The notes beneath the pieces were generated by a model. It ran no database searches. It saw nothing but the letters and a program-made list of their open reading frames with translations, and was not told the origin of the DNA. This document shows positions 1 to 7,531 of a stretch of 12,303 bases of DNA, in pieces. This DNA comes from Rickettsiales bacterium (GTDB lineage: Bacteria; Pseudomonadota; Alphaproteobacteria; Rickettsiales; Deianiraeaceae). How positions within the stretch are numbered: position 1 is the first letter of the stretch; every line of letters begins with the position of its first letter. Location of the stretch: assembly GCA_947378695.1 (NCBI GenBank), contig CANCKZ010000010.1, forward strand, positions 1 to 12,303. The letters are read 5' to 3'. The position numbers were made by a program, and so were the translations under genes.

Positions 1-441
1 AAAAATGGACTTATCGCCGGAAACCAAGTTATCGACCTTAAAGCCACTCTTGTTGATGGTGCATACCACGATGTCGATTCATCTGCTCTTGCGTTTGAAA
101 TCGCTGCTCGTCATGCTTTCCGTCAATTGGCACAAAAAGGTTCACCCAAAATTTTGGAACCAATCATGAAAGTTGAGGTTATTACACCGGAAGACTACAT
201 GGGTGATATTATTGGTGATATTAACTCTCGCCGTGGACAAATTTCCAATATGGAAGACCGTGCTAATGCGAAAATCATCACAGCATCAGTCCCACTTTCT
301 TCAATGTTTGGCTATGTTAACACGCTTCGTTCAATGTCCCAAGGTCGTGCTCAGTATTCAATGGTTTTCGAAAAATACTCAATAGTTCCTGACAACATCA
401 TGAAAGAACTTGCGAAAGGTTTCGCATTTGCAGAAGAATAG
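1..441 (+). CDS. fusA: Elongation factor G, C-terminal part (5' end outside window)
   Basis: This is the last 146 codons of translation elongation factor G, the GTPase that drives ribosomal translocation and, with RRF, ribosome recycling. The frame is open from base 1, so the gene begins upstream of the window. What is visible corresponds to domain IV and domain V. The run [19 protein letters not shown] is the conserved end of domain IV, and [23 protein letters not shown] and [10 protein letters not shown] are highly conserved domain V landmarks. The protein ends normally, about where other EF-G proteins end. The stop is only 13 bases before the argC start, so argC is probably co-transcribed. 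In many bacteria fusA is followed by tuf; here it is not. Confidence 0.97.
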   Translation, partial: KNGLIAGNQVIDLKATLVDGAYHDVDSSALAFEIAARHAFRQLAQKGSPKILEPIMKVEVITPEDYMGDIIGDINSRRGQISNMEDRANAKIITASVPLSSMFGYVNTLRSMSQGRAQYSMVFEKYSIVPDNIMKELAKGFAFAEE

Positions 442-454
442 TATTTTTTGCACA

Positions 455-1456
455 ATGTTGAATAAATCAGCAGTTTTAAATGTTGCAATAATTGGCGTAA
501 CGGGTTTCACAGGTGTTGAAGCCCTTCGCCTTTTATTGTTGCACCCATTCGTCACGGTGAAGAACATCGTTGGCAATTCGTTTGCGGGCAAGGAAATTTC
601 CGAAATCTACCCTGCCCTCAACCATTTTACCCTTCCAAAAATCCAGAAAATTGATGAAGTTGACTTTGATTTAATCGATTGCATTTTCTGTTGCCTACCG
701 CATCAAACTTCGCAAGTCGTGATTTCAGAAATTCTCGCAAAAAATTCGCACATAAAAATCATCGACCTTTCCGCCGATTTTCGCCTTCCAATCGAACTTT
801 ACGAAGCAACATACTCCACTCACCAAGCACCGGAATTACAGGAAAAATCGTGCTATGGTTTGAGTGAAATCTTCGCAGAAAAAATCGCAAAATCGCAAAT
901 TATTGCTTGTCCGGGTTGTTTTCCAACATCGGCACTTTTACCACTGATACCCCTGAAAGACCACATCAATTCACAGGTTATTATTGACAGCAAAACCGGA
1001 ATTTCAGGTGCAGGACGCAAAGATTCCTTCGATTTTTCCTTTACACAATGTAGCGATTCCGTGAAAGCATATAACCCGCATGAGCATCGCCATCGGGCTG
1101 AAATTTCGCATTATTTTGGGCAAAAAGTTCGCTTCACGCCGCATTTGGTGCCTGTTCTTCGTGGCATTGAAACCAGCATTTACTTCAATTCAACCGCAAA
1201 TTGCAAGGAAATTTTGCAGGAGTTCTATCGCAATTCAGATTTCGTGAAAATTGTTGATGTTTTGCCGGCGACTCGTGAAGTTTTGGCGACAAATCTGTGT
1301 AAAATCTGCGTTGTGCAAAATGGCGACGAGGTCTTCATTTCCTCCGTCATTGATAACATTTCCAAGGGATCTTCTTCGCAAGCGGTGCAAAATATGAACA
1401 TCGCATTTGGTTTTCCGCAAAAAACTGGGCTTGAATTTATGCCAATTATCCCATAA
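455..1456 (+). CDS. argC: N-acetyl-gamma-glutamyl-phosphate reductase
   Basis: This cytosolic enzyme uses NADPH to reduce N-acetyl-glutamyl-5-phosphate to the semialdehyde, the third step from glutamate to ornithine and arginine. The 333-residue protein has the dinucleotide-binding start NVAIIGVTGFTG (residues 9-20). The active-site cysteine is Cys155 in CPGCFPT, followed by the SGAGR loop (184-188) and the family signature NPHEHRHRAEI (207-217), which carries the catalytic histidine. FTPHLVPVLRGI (228-239) and the C-terminal SSQAVQNMNIAFG segment are also typical. The ATG at 455 was chosen because an earlier in-frame start at 410 would overlap fusA and add 15 residues absent from the family. 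There is no clear Shine-Dalgarno. rnpA starts 7 bases after the stop. The rest of the arginine pathway is not in this window. Confidence 0.96.
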   Translation: MLNKSAVLNVAIIGVTGFTGVEALRLLLLHPFVTVKNIVGNSFAGKEISEIYPALNHFTLPKIQKIDEVDFDLIDCIFCCLPHQTSQVVISEILAKNSHIKIIDLSADFRLPIELYEATYSTHQAPELQEKSCYGLSEIFAEKIAKSQIIACPGCFPTSALLPLIPLKDHINSQVIIDSKTGISGAGRKDSFDFSFTQCSDSVKAYNPHEHRHRAEISHYFGQKVRFTPHLVPVLRGIETSIYFNSTANCKEILQEFYRNSDFVKIVDVLPATREVLATNLCKICVVQNGDEVFISSVIDNISKGSSSQAVQNMNIAFGFPQKTGLEFMPIIP

Positions 1457-1462
1457 ATTTTC

Positions 1463-1813
1463 ATGAAAAACACGGTTAAACAATATTCGCACTTCAAGTT
1501 TATCATGAACTCAGCGACTAACGCCCAGAATAAAATTGTGATGAAATCGTGCGTAATTTACAAAATTTCTATGGAGGAATTCTGCGAAAAATTCAAGCGA
1601 CACAACCCACTCAAACCAATTTATGGCATAATGGCAACGAAAAAACTTGGCGGAGCAGTTGAGCGAAACTTCATCAAAAGACGCATTCGCACGGCGTTAA
1701 ATGGTGTGGATTTTTCCCCAAATTGCGTGATAATTGTTGCAAGAAAACAGTGCGAAACGATGGAATTTAGTAAAATAAAAACGGAAATTATGATGGGAGT
1801 ATGTCAAAAATAA
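1463..1813 (+). CDS. rnpA: Ribonuclease P protein component
   Basis: This small basic protein binds the RNase P RNA and helps it remove 5' leaders from precursor tRNAs. At 116 residues it has the usual size. The diagnostic region is YGIMATKKLGGAVERNFIKR plus the residues that follow (54-76), matching the family pattern of a hydrophobic strand, KK-G-AV-RN-IKRR-R (the RNR motif at about 68-76). The C-terminal part (CVIIVARKQCETMEFSKIKTE) matches the usual final strand and helix. Phe70 sits where the motif normally carries a basic residue (RN-R/K-IKR), a mild deviation. The ATG at 1463 gives a normal N-terminus with HFKFIMNS aligning to the first helix. The gene overlaps rnhA by 13 bases. It is not beside rpmH and yidC, its usual neighbours. 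Confidence 0.88.
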   Translation: MKNTVKQYSHFKFIMNSATNAQNKIVMKSCVIYKISMEEFCEKFKRHNPLKPIYGIMATKKLGGAVERNFIKRRIRTALNGVDFSPNCVIIVARKQCETMEFSKIKTEIMMGVCQK

Positions 1814-2244
1814 TAATATACACAGACGGTGCCTGTTCAATGCCAAGCATGCAAGGTGGCTGGGGAGCAGTGTTAAAATGGGAGGATATCACCAAGGAAC
1901 TTTCCGGTTTTGAGGCGGAAACTACAAACAACAAAATGGAGCTTCGTGCTTGCATTGAGGGTCTTTTAGCGGTGAAAATGCCAAATATTCCAATTGAAAT
2001 TTACACTGACAGCCAATATGTGAAAAATGGGATAACTCAATGGATTATCAACTGGAAGAAAAACGGCTGGAAAACTGCCGCAAAGCAACCGGTGAAAAAC
2101 GCAGAACTTTGGATTCAACTTGACGAAATCAGCCAAAAATTAAAGCCCGAATGGAAGTGGGTTAAGGCACACAACGGCAATGTTTTAAACGAGCGAGCCG
2201 ACTTCCTTGCCACAAACGAAATAACGAAACATCGTCAAAAATAA
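1801..2244 (+). CDS. rnhA: Ribonuclease HI
   Basis: This nuclease cuts the RNA strand of RNA-DNA hybrids, removing R-loops and primers. The 147-residue protein is close to the usual 150. All catalytic residues are present: Asp9 in YTDGAC, Glu47 in NNKMEL, Asp70 in YTDSQYV and Asp134 in NERAD. His124, the proton-shuttle histidine, lies in WVKAHNG. The basic protrusion region NWKKNGWKTAAKQPVKN (84-100), typical of the E. coli type, is also there. The ATG at 1801 lies inside the end of rnpA, with a GGGAG one base upstream, so translation is probably coupled to rnpA. A gap of 49 bases separates it from uppS; no promoter is evident there. Confidence 0.96.
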   Translation: MSKIIIYTDGACSMPSMQGGWGAVLKWEDITKELSGFEAETTNNKMELRACIEGLLAVKMPNIPIEIYTDSQYVKNGITQWIINWKKNGWKTAAKQPVKNAELWIQLDEISQKLKPEWKWVKAHNGNVLNERADFLATNEITKHRQK

Positions 2245-2293
2245 TGTTGCAAATAAAAATATTTAATATATTCGTGGTGAAAAGTTAGCACAA

Positions 2294-2983
2294 ATGGGAA
2301 ACATTCAGCAGGCAGAAATTAAACACCTTGCAATTATTATGGACGGCAATCGCAGGTGGGCAAAGGAACGCAATTTATCCGTGAAAAAAGGGCATGAAGC
2401 AGGTGCAAAAACGCTCATGGAACTGTGCAAAGTTCTGAAATTATACAAAATTCCACTTGTAACCGTCTACGCTTTTTCGGTTGAAAATAACACGAGATCG
2501 AAAGAAGAAACAAGCGATTTATTCCTTATGCTGGAAAAATATCTTGATTCTGACATAAAAAAATTGCAAAAAGAATCGATAAATGTTCGCTGTATTGGAA
2601 ATTTTGAGATTTTCCCCGAAAGAATTCAAGGTAAAATTGCGAAAATCAACCAAAATGCCACACAAAATGCAATATTCACCCTTAACATTGCACTAAATTA
2701 CGGCGGAAAACAGGAAATTGTGGATTCCATTCGCAAAATCATCACAAACGGCGGCGATGTTTCAATTGAGGCAATTTCAAGCAATTTGTATCATCAAAAC
2801 ATGCCAGATGTTGACCTTCTAATTCGCACTGGCAAAAAGCAAAGGCTTAGCAACTTCCTTTTGTGGCAGGTGACTTATGCGGAACTATATTTTTGCGAAA
2901 CTCTTTGGCCAGATTTCAACAAGGAAGACCTTGATTCTTCGCTAGACTTCTATCACAAACAGGAGCGAAACTTCGGTGCATAG
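2294..2983 (+). CDS. uppS: Isoprenyl transferase (undecaprenyl diphosphate synthase)
   Basis: This cis-prenyltransferase adds isopentenyl units to farnesyl diphosphate, giving the C55 lipid carrier for peptidoglycan and O-antigen. The 229-residue protein has the catalytic motif AIIMDGNRRWA (13-23, Asp17), FSVEN (61-65), LNIALNYGG (130-138), LIRTG (176-180), RLSNFLLWQ (184-192) and YAELYF (195-200, Glu197 being the expected magnesium ligand). Two spots deviate. The usual RTGGE-R-SNF reads RTGKKQRLSNF, so a conserved Gly-Glu pair is Lys-Lys (181-182). The usual FS-ENW-R reads FSVENNTR. All other key residues are intact, so activity is likely, perhaps with altered chain length or metal handling. 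cdsA, the common downstream partner, is absent. The ATG at 2294 starts the conserved N-terminus cleanly. Confidence 0.95.
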   Translation: MGNIQQAEIKHLAIIMDGNRRWAKERNLSVKKGHEAGAKTLMELCKVLKLYKIPLVTVYAFSVENNTRSKEETSDLFLMLEKYLDSDIKKLQKESINVRCIGNFEIFPERIQGKIAKINQNATQNAIFTLNIALNYGGKQEIVDSIRKIITNGGDVSIEAISSNLYHQNMPDVDLLIRTGKKQRLSNFLLWQVTYAELYFCETLWPDFNKEDLDSSLDFYHKQERNFGA

Positions 2984-3066
2984 CTTCACGCAAAAAAATG
3001 CCGAAAATATACAAATATTCCTTGATTTTTTCAGGAAGTTCATTGACATTTACAAGAAATATTTAA

Positions 3067-4413
3067 TTGATTGTGAGGTTTCCAAAACTATTCATAACCC
3101 TACTTCTTGCCCTGCTTCATGCTGTGCAATTCAACGCACAGGCTTTGAGCCTTGTTCGGGACGCAGAAATTGAGGACTACCTCCACGAAATTTCCTCGCC
3201 AATATTCCAAGCAGGCGGAACTTCAAGCGATGTTATAAATTTTTACCTTGTGAAGGATAATTCTATCAATGCTTTTGTTTATGGCGGGCAGAATATTTTT
3301 GTCAACACTGGTTTAATTGAAGCTTCAAACACGCCAAACATGCTTCAAGGGGTGATATCGCACGAATTTGGGCATATTATTGGTGCACATTTAGTGAAAT
3401 CGCAGGCAAGCATGCAAAAATCAGTCGCAACATATGCCCTTGCAACCCTTCTTGGTGTTGGAATGCTTGTTGCTTCACCAACAAATTCCGGAACAAATGC
3501 CGCAATTGCTTCAACGATGCTTGGTCAACACATTGCAGAACGCCAGTTTCTTTCATTTTCAAGAACGCAAGAAGCAGAAGCGGACAGATATGCCATGCTG
3601 TTTATGAAAAAATCAGATATTTCCAGCGATGGCATGCTTGAACTTTTCCACAAACTGGATTCCATTCAAAATAAATACACAAAAGATGTCGACAGATACT
3701 CCATAACACACCCACTTACAAAAGACCGAATATCCTATTTCCAAACGCACACGGTGCAAGGCGGCAAAACAAGTGTGGAGACCCTTGAAAAACACCTGTT
3801 TATTCAAGCAAAAATTCTGGCACACTCGGGAAACGCAAGCTTGCACACGAATACTCACGCAATTTTAACCCACCCACAATATAAAGCCTACTATCTTGCC
3901 TATCAAAACCTGCTTGAAAACAAATACGAAACCGCCCTACTTCACGCAAACACATTGCTGAAACTTCACCCAAATAACCCATATTTCCACGAAACGGCAG
4001 CAATAATTCACACAAAATTACACAACGAAACACAGGCGATCGCTCACTTCAAAACGGCAATTGAACTTTCACAAAGCAATCTTATTACACAAGAATACGC
4101 CACTTTTTTAATATCAACATTTCAAGATGAAACCAAAATTCACGAAGGCATTGCCCTTTTGGAGGGACTCAAAAACACGAAGGAAAACCATGCTGGGATT
4201 TATCAAAACTTGCAATACGCCTATAACAAATTAAACCTGCCACAATACTACCTAATTTCACGCATTGAAGAAATTGCCCTGTTTATGGAAAAAACCGACA
4301 AAGATTCCAAGGTAACTCTGCAAGAAGAAATTACGAAACTGAAAGCTATTTTGAAAGAAAAACCAAACATGGTGATACTTGAAAGACTTAAACGCATTGA
4401 AAAGATTGTATGA
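3067..4413 (+). CDS. BepA-like periplasmic M48 zinc metalloprotease with TPR-like tail
   Basis: This is a secreted M48-family zinc protease. Relatives such as BepA (YfgC) act in the periplasm as chaperone and protease for outer-membrane proteins, notably LptD. The N-terminus is a signal peptide (basic start, hydrophobic LFITLLLALLHAV, likely cut after NAQA, residue 26). Zinc ligands are His99 and His103 with catalytic Glu100 in HEFGH, and Glu169 in the EAEAD motif. His215 in THPLT corresponds to the regulatory histidine of BepA. Residues from about 240 to the end are helical and repetitive (YLAYQNLLENKYETALLHAN, HETAAIIHTKLHNETQAIAH), like tetratricopeptide repeats. The start is TTG at 3067 or GTG at 3073; an in-frame stop just upstream (3064-3066) excludes a longer form. 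The stop overlaps the next start (ATGA). The family call is firm; equivalence to BepA is inferred. Confidence 0.9.
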   Translation: MIVRFPKLFITLLLALLHAVQFNAQALSLVRDAEIEDYLHEISSPIFQAGGTSSDVINFYLVKDNSINAFVYGGQNIFVNTGLIEASNTPNMLQGVISHEFGHIIGAHLVKSQASMQKSVATYALATLLGVGMLVASPTNSGTNAAIASTMLGQHIAERQFLSFSRTQEAEADRYAMLFMKKSDISSDGMLELFHKLDSIQNKYTKDVDRYSITHPLTKDRISYFQTHTVQGGKTSVETLEKHLFIQAKILAHSGNASLHTNTHAILTHPQYKAYYLAYQNLLENKYETALLHANTLLKLHPNNPYFHETAAIIHTKLHNETQAIAHFKTAIELSQSNLITQEYATFLISTFQDETKIHEGIALLEGLKNTKENHAGIYQNLQYAYNKLNLPQYYLISRIEEIALFMEKTDKDSKVTLQEEITKLKAILKEKPNMVILERLKRIEKIV

Positions 4414-7061
4414 AAAAATTGAAGCAATTAATTTCCGCAGTCCTTGCTTTTATTGTGAAAAGTTCGTATTACGCAGTCTCGTTCATAAGCATTTTGCTTT
4501 TGATTTTCACAATTTCAATGTTCCTATTTTTCGTTTTCATTAAAACAAGCCCAAACAGAGCCGCCCTGTTCACAACAAAATTCCTTGAACGCACAATGCC
4601 CGTGTTGAAGGTGGAATCTGAACATATTTCAACGAAAATTAACGGCGAAAACATCGCAATAAACATTCCTCACTTTAAAAGGCACACAAAAGATGTTGAA
4701 ATTGAAGGGTATAATGGCAAAATCAACTTCTCAATTTCTGATATCCTTCACGGGCGACTTTACAAAATTACCATAGAAAAATTCCTTATGAACATTAGCA
4801 CAAACAAGGAAAAATCTACATATAACCCCCACGCATTGGCAAGTTTTTACTACTCCCTAATTCCATCGTTCAAAATGGATATTACAGATTTCATTCTGAA
4901 CCTTAACGATAACAAAATTCACATTAACGATGCCACATTAAAGGTGAATCAACGGGGATACATTCTTTTCATACAAGCAAACTCCAAGCAATATGGCTAC
5001 GATTTCAAAGTAACCCTTAATTCGCAAAATCTTCATGTTGCGTTTAACAATATTCCATCACATATTTTACACAAATACACCGAAAACAAGCTTGATTTCC
5101 TAGATTTCACCAACGCAACGGGGTTCATTTCCCTTGAATCGCAGGATACTCGCAACGCAAATTTCGAAATCTTACTTCAAGATGCCTCCCTTGCAAAAAG
5201 TGGTTTTATTAAGCAAAAACTCGCATTGAGTGACCTCACAATTTTTGGAACTTCGTCCGCAAATGGGTTTTCAATAATAACATCGCCGTTTGTGATTAAC
5301 GAAAAAAGCAATGCCAAGCTAAGTGTTCGCCTTAACAATGGCAAGAATAACATCAGTTTTGATATCAAAAACATTACAATTGACGATATAAAACAAATTG
5401 TTTCACTGGAAAACATCACAAGCGAGCCACTGAAATCTGTCGCAAAATATCTTGAAAAATCGCTCAAAAGCGGAAATATTTCACACTGTGATGGGAAAAT
5501 TCAAACGCCAATTGTCGGCGAGGACGACCTCCTCATAAAAATCGCCTTCAACAACGCAAATTATGAATATCACCCCGCCTTTGCAACAATTGAAAAAGCC
5601 AATGGTGGTGTGGAAATTACACCGCAAAAAACCGTTATAAACATTGAAAATTCGCAATCTGCCGGCAACATTTTGAAGAATTCCACGGTTGAAATTCGTG
5701 ATGGGAAAATCAAAATTGCAACGGAAACAACCGGCACAGTGAAATCGTTTATGGACATTTTCAAACGGGACTACATAACCGCAATATTTCCCACAACAGC
5801 AAATATTTCCACGAAAACCACGCTAGAAATTGACCCAACCTGCGTTGATATTTACCACTGCATGCAAATTTTTGCAAACGGAAAACTGGCGAATTTGCAA
5901 ACGGAATTTAACACAACGCCAGCAAATGGCACGGTTTCGTTCGAAAAACACGCACAACAACCCGCCGTAACCAAGCTGAATTTAAGCAATTTTTCCAATG
6001 AATACCTTGATATTTCAAGCATTGAGGTGACCGCAACCCCATTGGACTCCTACAAAAAACTGGAACTAAAAATTCACGCACACAACACAAATGGCGATGA
6101 AATTCTTGCAAATGCGATAAAAATTGACACTCAAAACGGCGTTTTGGACGAACTCTCTATGCAGAAAATCAGGTTTAAACATAACGATTTTGCGTTTAAG
6201 TATGACAAAAACACCATTGAATGCAAGGGAAATTCGCTAAATTTGCCAGAAATGCACAAATTTCTTTCAAAATTCAGCTCAATTCGCTCAATTTTCACGC
6301 AAAAACCATCGCAAAACTCCACAAATGCGATGAAATTCAACATTCCACTCAATAAAATGATTTTTCACAACAATGTTGAGGCTTTCGCAGATATTTTGGT
6401 CGAAATGCGTGGAAATAGCATAAAAAAGGCGATAATTGACTCCGAAATCCTCAGTTTTCACTATTTTCCGCCCGAAATTGAGGCAAAACTGCCACAGGAA
6501 CTGCAAGATCAAGGGCTTTTTCTTGAAATTCCCGATATTTCCATGCTAATTTCAGCAATGAGCGAAAATTCTGGCAACATTGTGAAGTCTGGCTCTGTGA
6601 AATTGCTCGGGAAACGCACTCCAAACAACCCAAAAGCGGTGAATTGGACTGGCACAATCGAAAATTTGCACACGAAATCCGAGAAATTCAAGCTTAACAC
6701 TCGCAAAATTAAAGTTGTTGCAACGCAAATTGGCAATGAAATATCCTTCAAAAACCTCAAAATTCAGGACTCCAACCACACAATTTTTCTCACCGGCACA
6801 ATTTTCACAGACACAACGACCATAAAAGCGAAGGTTTTCTACACGCCGTCCAAAGTTGAGGCGATAAACGAAATGTCGATCATAAAAGATGCGATAAAAT
6901 TGACGAGCTTTGGGTCAAGTCAAAACGGCATCCTTTCGCTGGAACTTGATATTAGCGGCTCACTTTTTGCACCAGAAGTCAAGTTCAACAAGGCATCGCC
7001 GATAAAATCCCTCTGGAAAATCATCGTTTCAATACCATTTCTGCCGTTTTTGATTCTTTGA
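4410..7061 (+). CDS. AsmA-like (DUF3971/YhdP-type) inner-membrane-anchored protein
   Basis: This large envelope protein of 883 residues has one N-terminal membrane segment (about 23-45, rich in Ile, Leu and Phe) and a long beta-rich periplasmic part. AsmA-family proteins (YhdP, TamB, AsmA) are thought to form hydrophobic grooves that carry phospholipids from inner to outer membrane. Evidence for the family is the architecture, repeated short beta strands with Asn/Ile/Lys-rich turns, and the ending GSLFAPEVKFNKASPIKSLW, like the AsmA C-terminal signature (G-L-P-V-NP-S). No catalytic motif is seen. The ATG overlaps the TGA of the protease gene (ATGA), so the two are translationally coupled. The very C-terminal SIPFLPFLIL is hydrophobic. 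The family placement is by pattern and could be wrong between AsmA subfamilies. Confidence 0.75.
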   Translation: MKKLKQLISAVLAFIVKSSYYAVSFISILLLIFTISMFLFFVFIKTSPNRAALFTTKFLERTMPVLKVESEHISTKINGENIAINIPHFKRHTKDVEIEGYNGKINFSISDILHGRLYKITIEKFLMNISTNKEKSTYNPHALASFYYSLIPSFKMDITDFILNLNDNKIHINDATLKVNQRGYILFIQANSKQYGYDFKVTLNSQNLHVAFNNIPSHILHKYTENKLDFLDFTNATGFISLESQDTRNANFEILLQDASLAKSGFIKQKLALSDLTIFGTSSANGFSIITSPFVINEKSNAKLSVRLNNGKNNISFDIKNITIDDIKQIVSLENITSEPLKSVAKYLEKSLKSGNISHCDGKIQTPIVGEDDLLIKIAFNNANYEYHPAFATIEKANGGVEITPQKTVINIENSQSAGNILKNSTVEIRDGKIKIATETTGTVKSFMDIFKRDYITAIFPTTANISTKTTLEIDPTCVDIYHCMQIFANGKLANLQTEFNTTPANGTVSFEKHAQQPAVTKLNLSNFSNEYLDISSIEVTATPLDSYKKLELKIHAHNTNGDEILANAIKIDTQNGVLDELSMQKIRFKHNDFAFKYDKNTIECKGNSLNLPEMHKFLSKFSSIRSIFTQKPSQNSTNAMKFNIPLNKMIFHNNVEAFADILVEMRGNSIKKAIIDSEILSFHYFPPEIEAKLPQELQDQGLFLEIPDISMLISAMSENSGNIVKSGSVKLLGKRTPNNPKAVNWTGTIENLHTKSEKFKLNTRKIKVVATQIGNEISFKNLKIQDSNHTIFLTGTIFTDTTTIKAKVFYTPSKVEAINEMSIIKDAIKLTSFGSSQNGILSLELDISGSLFAPEVKFNKASPIKSLWKIIVSIPFLPFLIL

Positions 7062-7529
7062 GTGGTCGCAAAAAGCGGGATTTTTGTGGGATATTGCGAA
7101 TAAAATGAGGAATATCCGCCGAAAATTACGCACCTGCCCGCGAAGGTAAATTTTTGGAACGAAAGCAAGTGGCGACACGGTTTTGCGGCGATTGAGGTTG
7201 CAGGAAATTTGACAATGGCGAGGCAGCTTGCGGTGATTTAATAAAGTTTGTTTCTGCGACTGCTTTTTCACATCAAAAAACTCAAAATTATGGGAAATTA
7301 ATGGATTTTTACGGTGAAATTGACCAATTTATGGTAAATGTAAGAAAAAATCCAGCATTTTTAAATGTCCGAGATTTTTAGTATCAAATCGTTGGAAGTA
7401 TTTGGTTTTTGCAAGAATTTTGCGGGTTTTTCGGGAATTTTTTTACTACAAACGCCTTATTGAGGCTGGTTTTGCGGTGGCTTTGTGGCAGAACTGGCAG
7501 CGTGATTTCTCACGCCACCAATAGTTTTT
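7062..7529. other. Intergenic region between convergent asmA-like and typA genes
   Basis: No convincing gene lies in these 468 bases. The frame of the preceding gene stays partly open after its TGA: 13 codons, a TAA, then 45 open codons to a double stop near 7240, without a good start. This could be a relic or chance. A 7-bp inverted repeat (GGATATT at 7089-7095, AATATCC at 7111-7117) lies shortly after the asmA-like stop but has no T tract. A 26-codon ORF at 7301-7381 has no supporting signal. The right end holds the strong stem-loop next to typA, described separately. No tRNA was seen. Confidence 0.6.
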
Positions 7530-7531
7530 TT
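7493..7531. terminator. Stem-loop beside typA stop; possible bidirectional terminator
   Basis: On the minus strand (typA sense) bases 7522 to 7493 fold into 13 consecutive pairs closed by a GAAA tetraloop. The core is GCGTGA-GAAA-TCACGC and three of the outer pairs are G-U. The stem begins 7 bases after the typA stop codon. No T run follows on that strand. On the plus strand the G-U pairs become A-C mismatches, leaving the 6-bp core and a few outer pairs, but two bases later a T7 run (7525-7531) follows, as in an intrinsic terminator for the upstream operon. The T run overlaps the typA stop codon. The structure itself is certain; its role as a terminator is inferred. Confidence 0.55.

Noticed and set aside
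3043..3071. TTGACA-like promoter before the M48 protease gene
   Set aside because: The -35 is perfect but no -10 lies at a usable distance, and a start there would fall at or after the start codon.
2976..3173. 65-codon ORF starting with GTG inside the end of uppS
   Set aside because: It overlaps the signal peptide region of the M48 protease in another frame, has no family resemblance and ends within that gene; cdsA, expected here in other genomes, is not encoded.
7301..7381. 26-codon ORF in the asmA/typA spacer
   Set aside because: Very short, with no ribosome binding site or homology that I recognise; expected by chance in AT-rich DNA.
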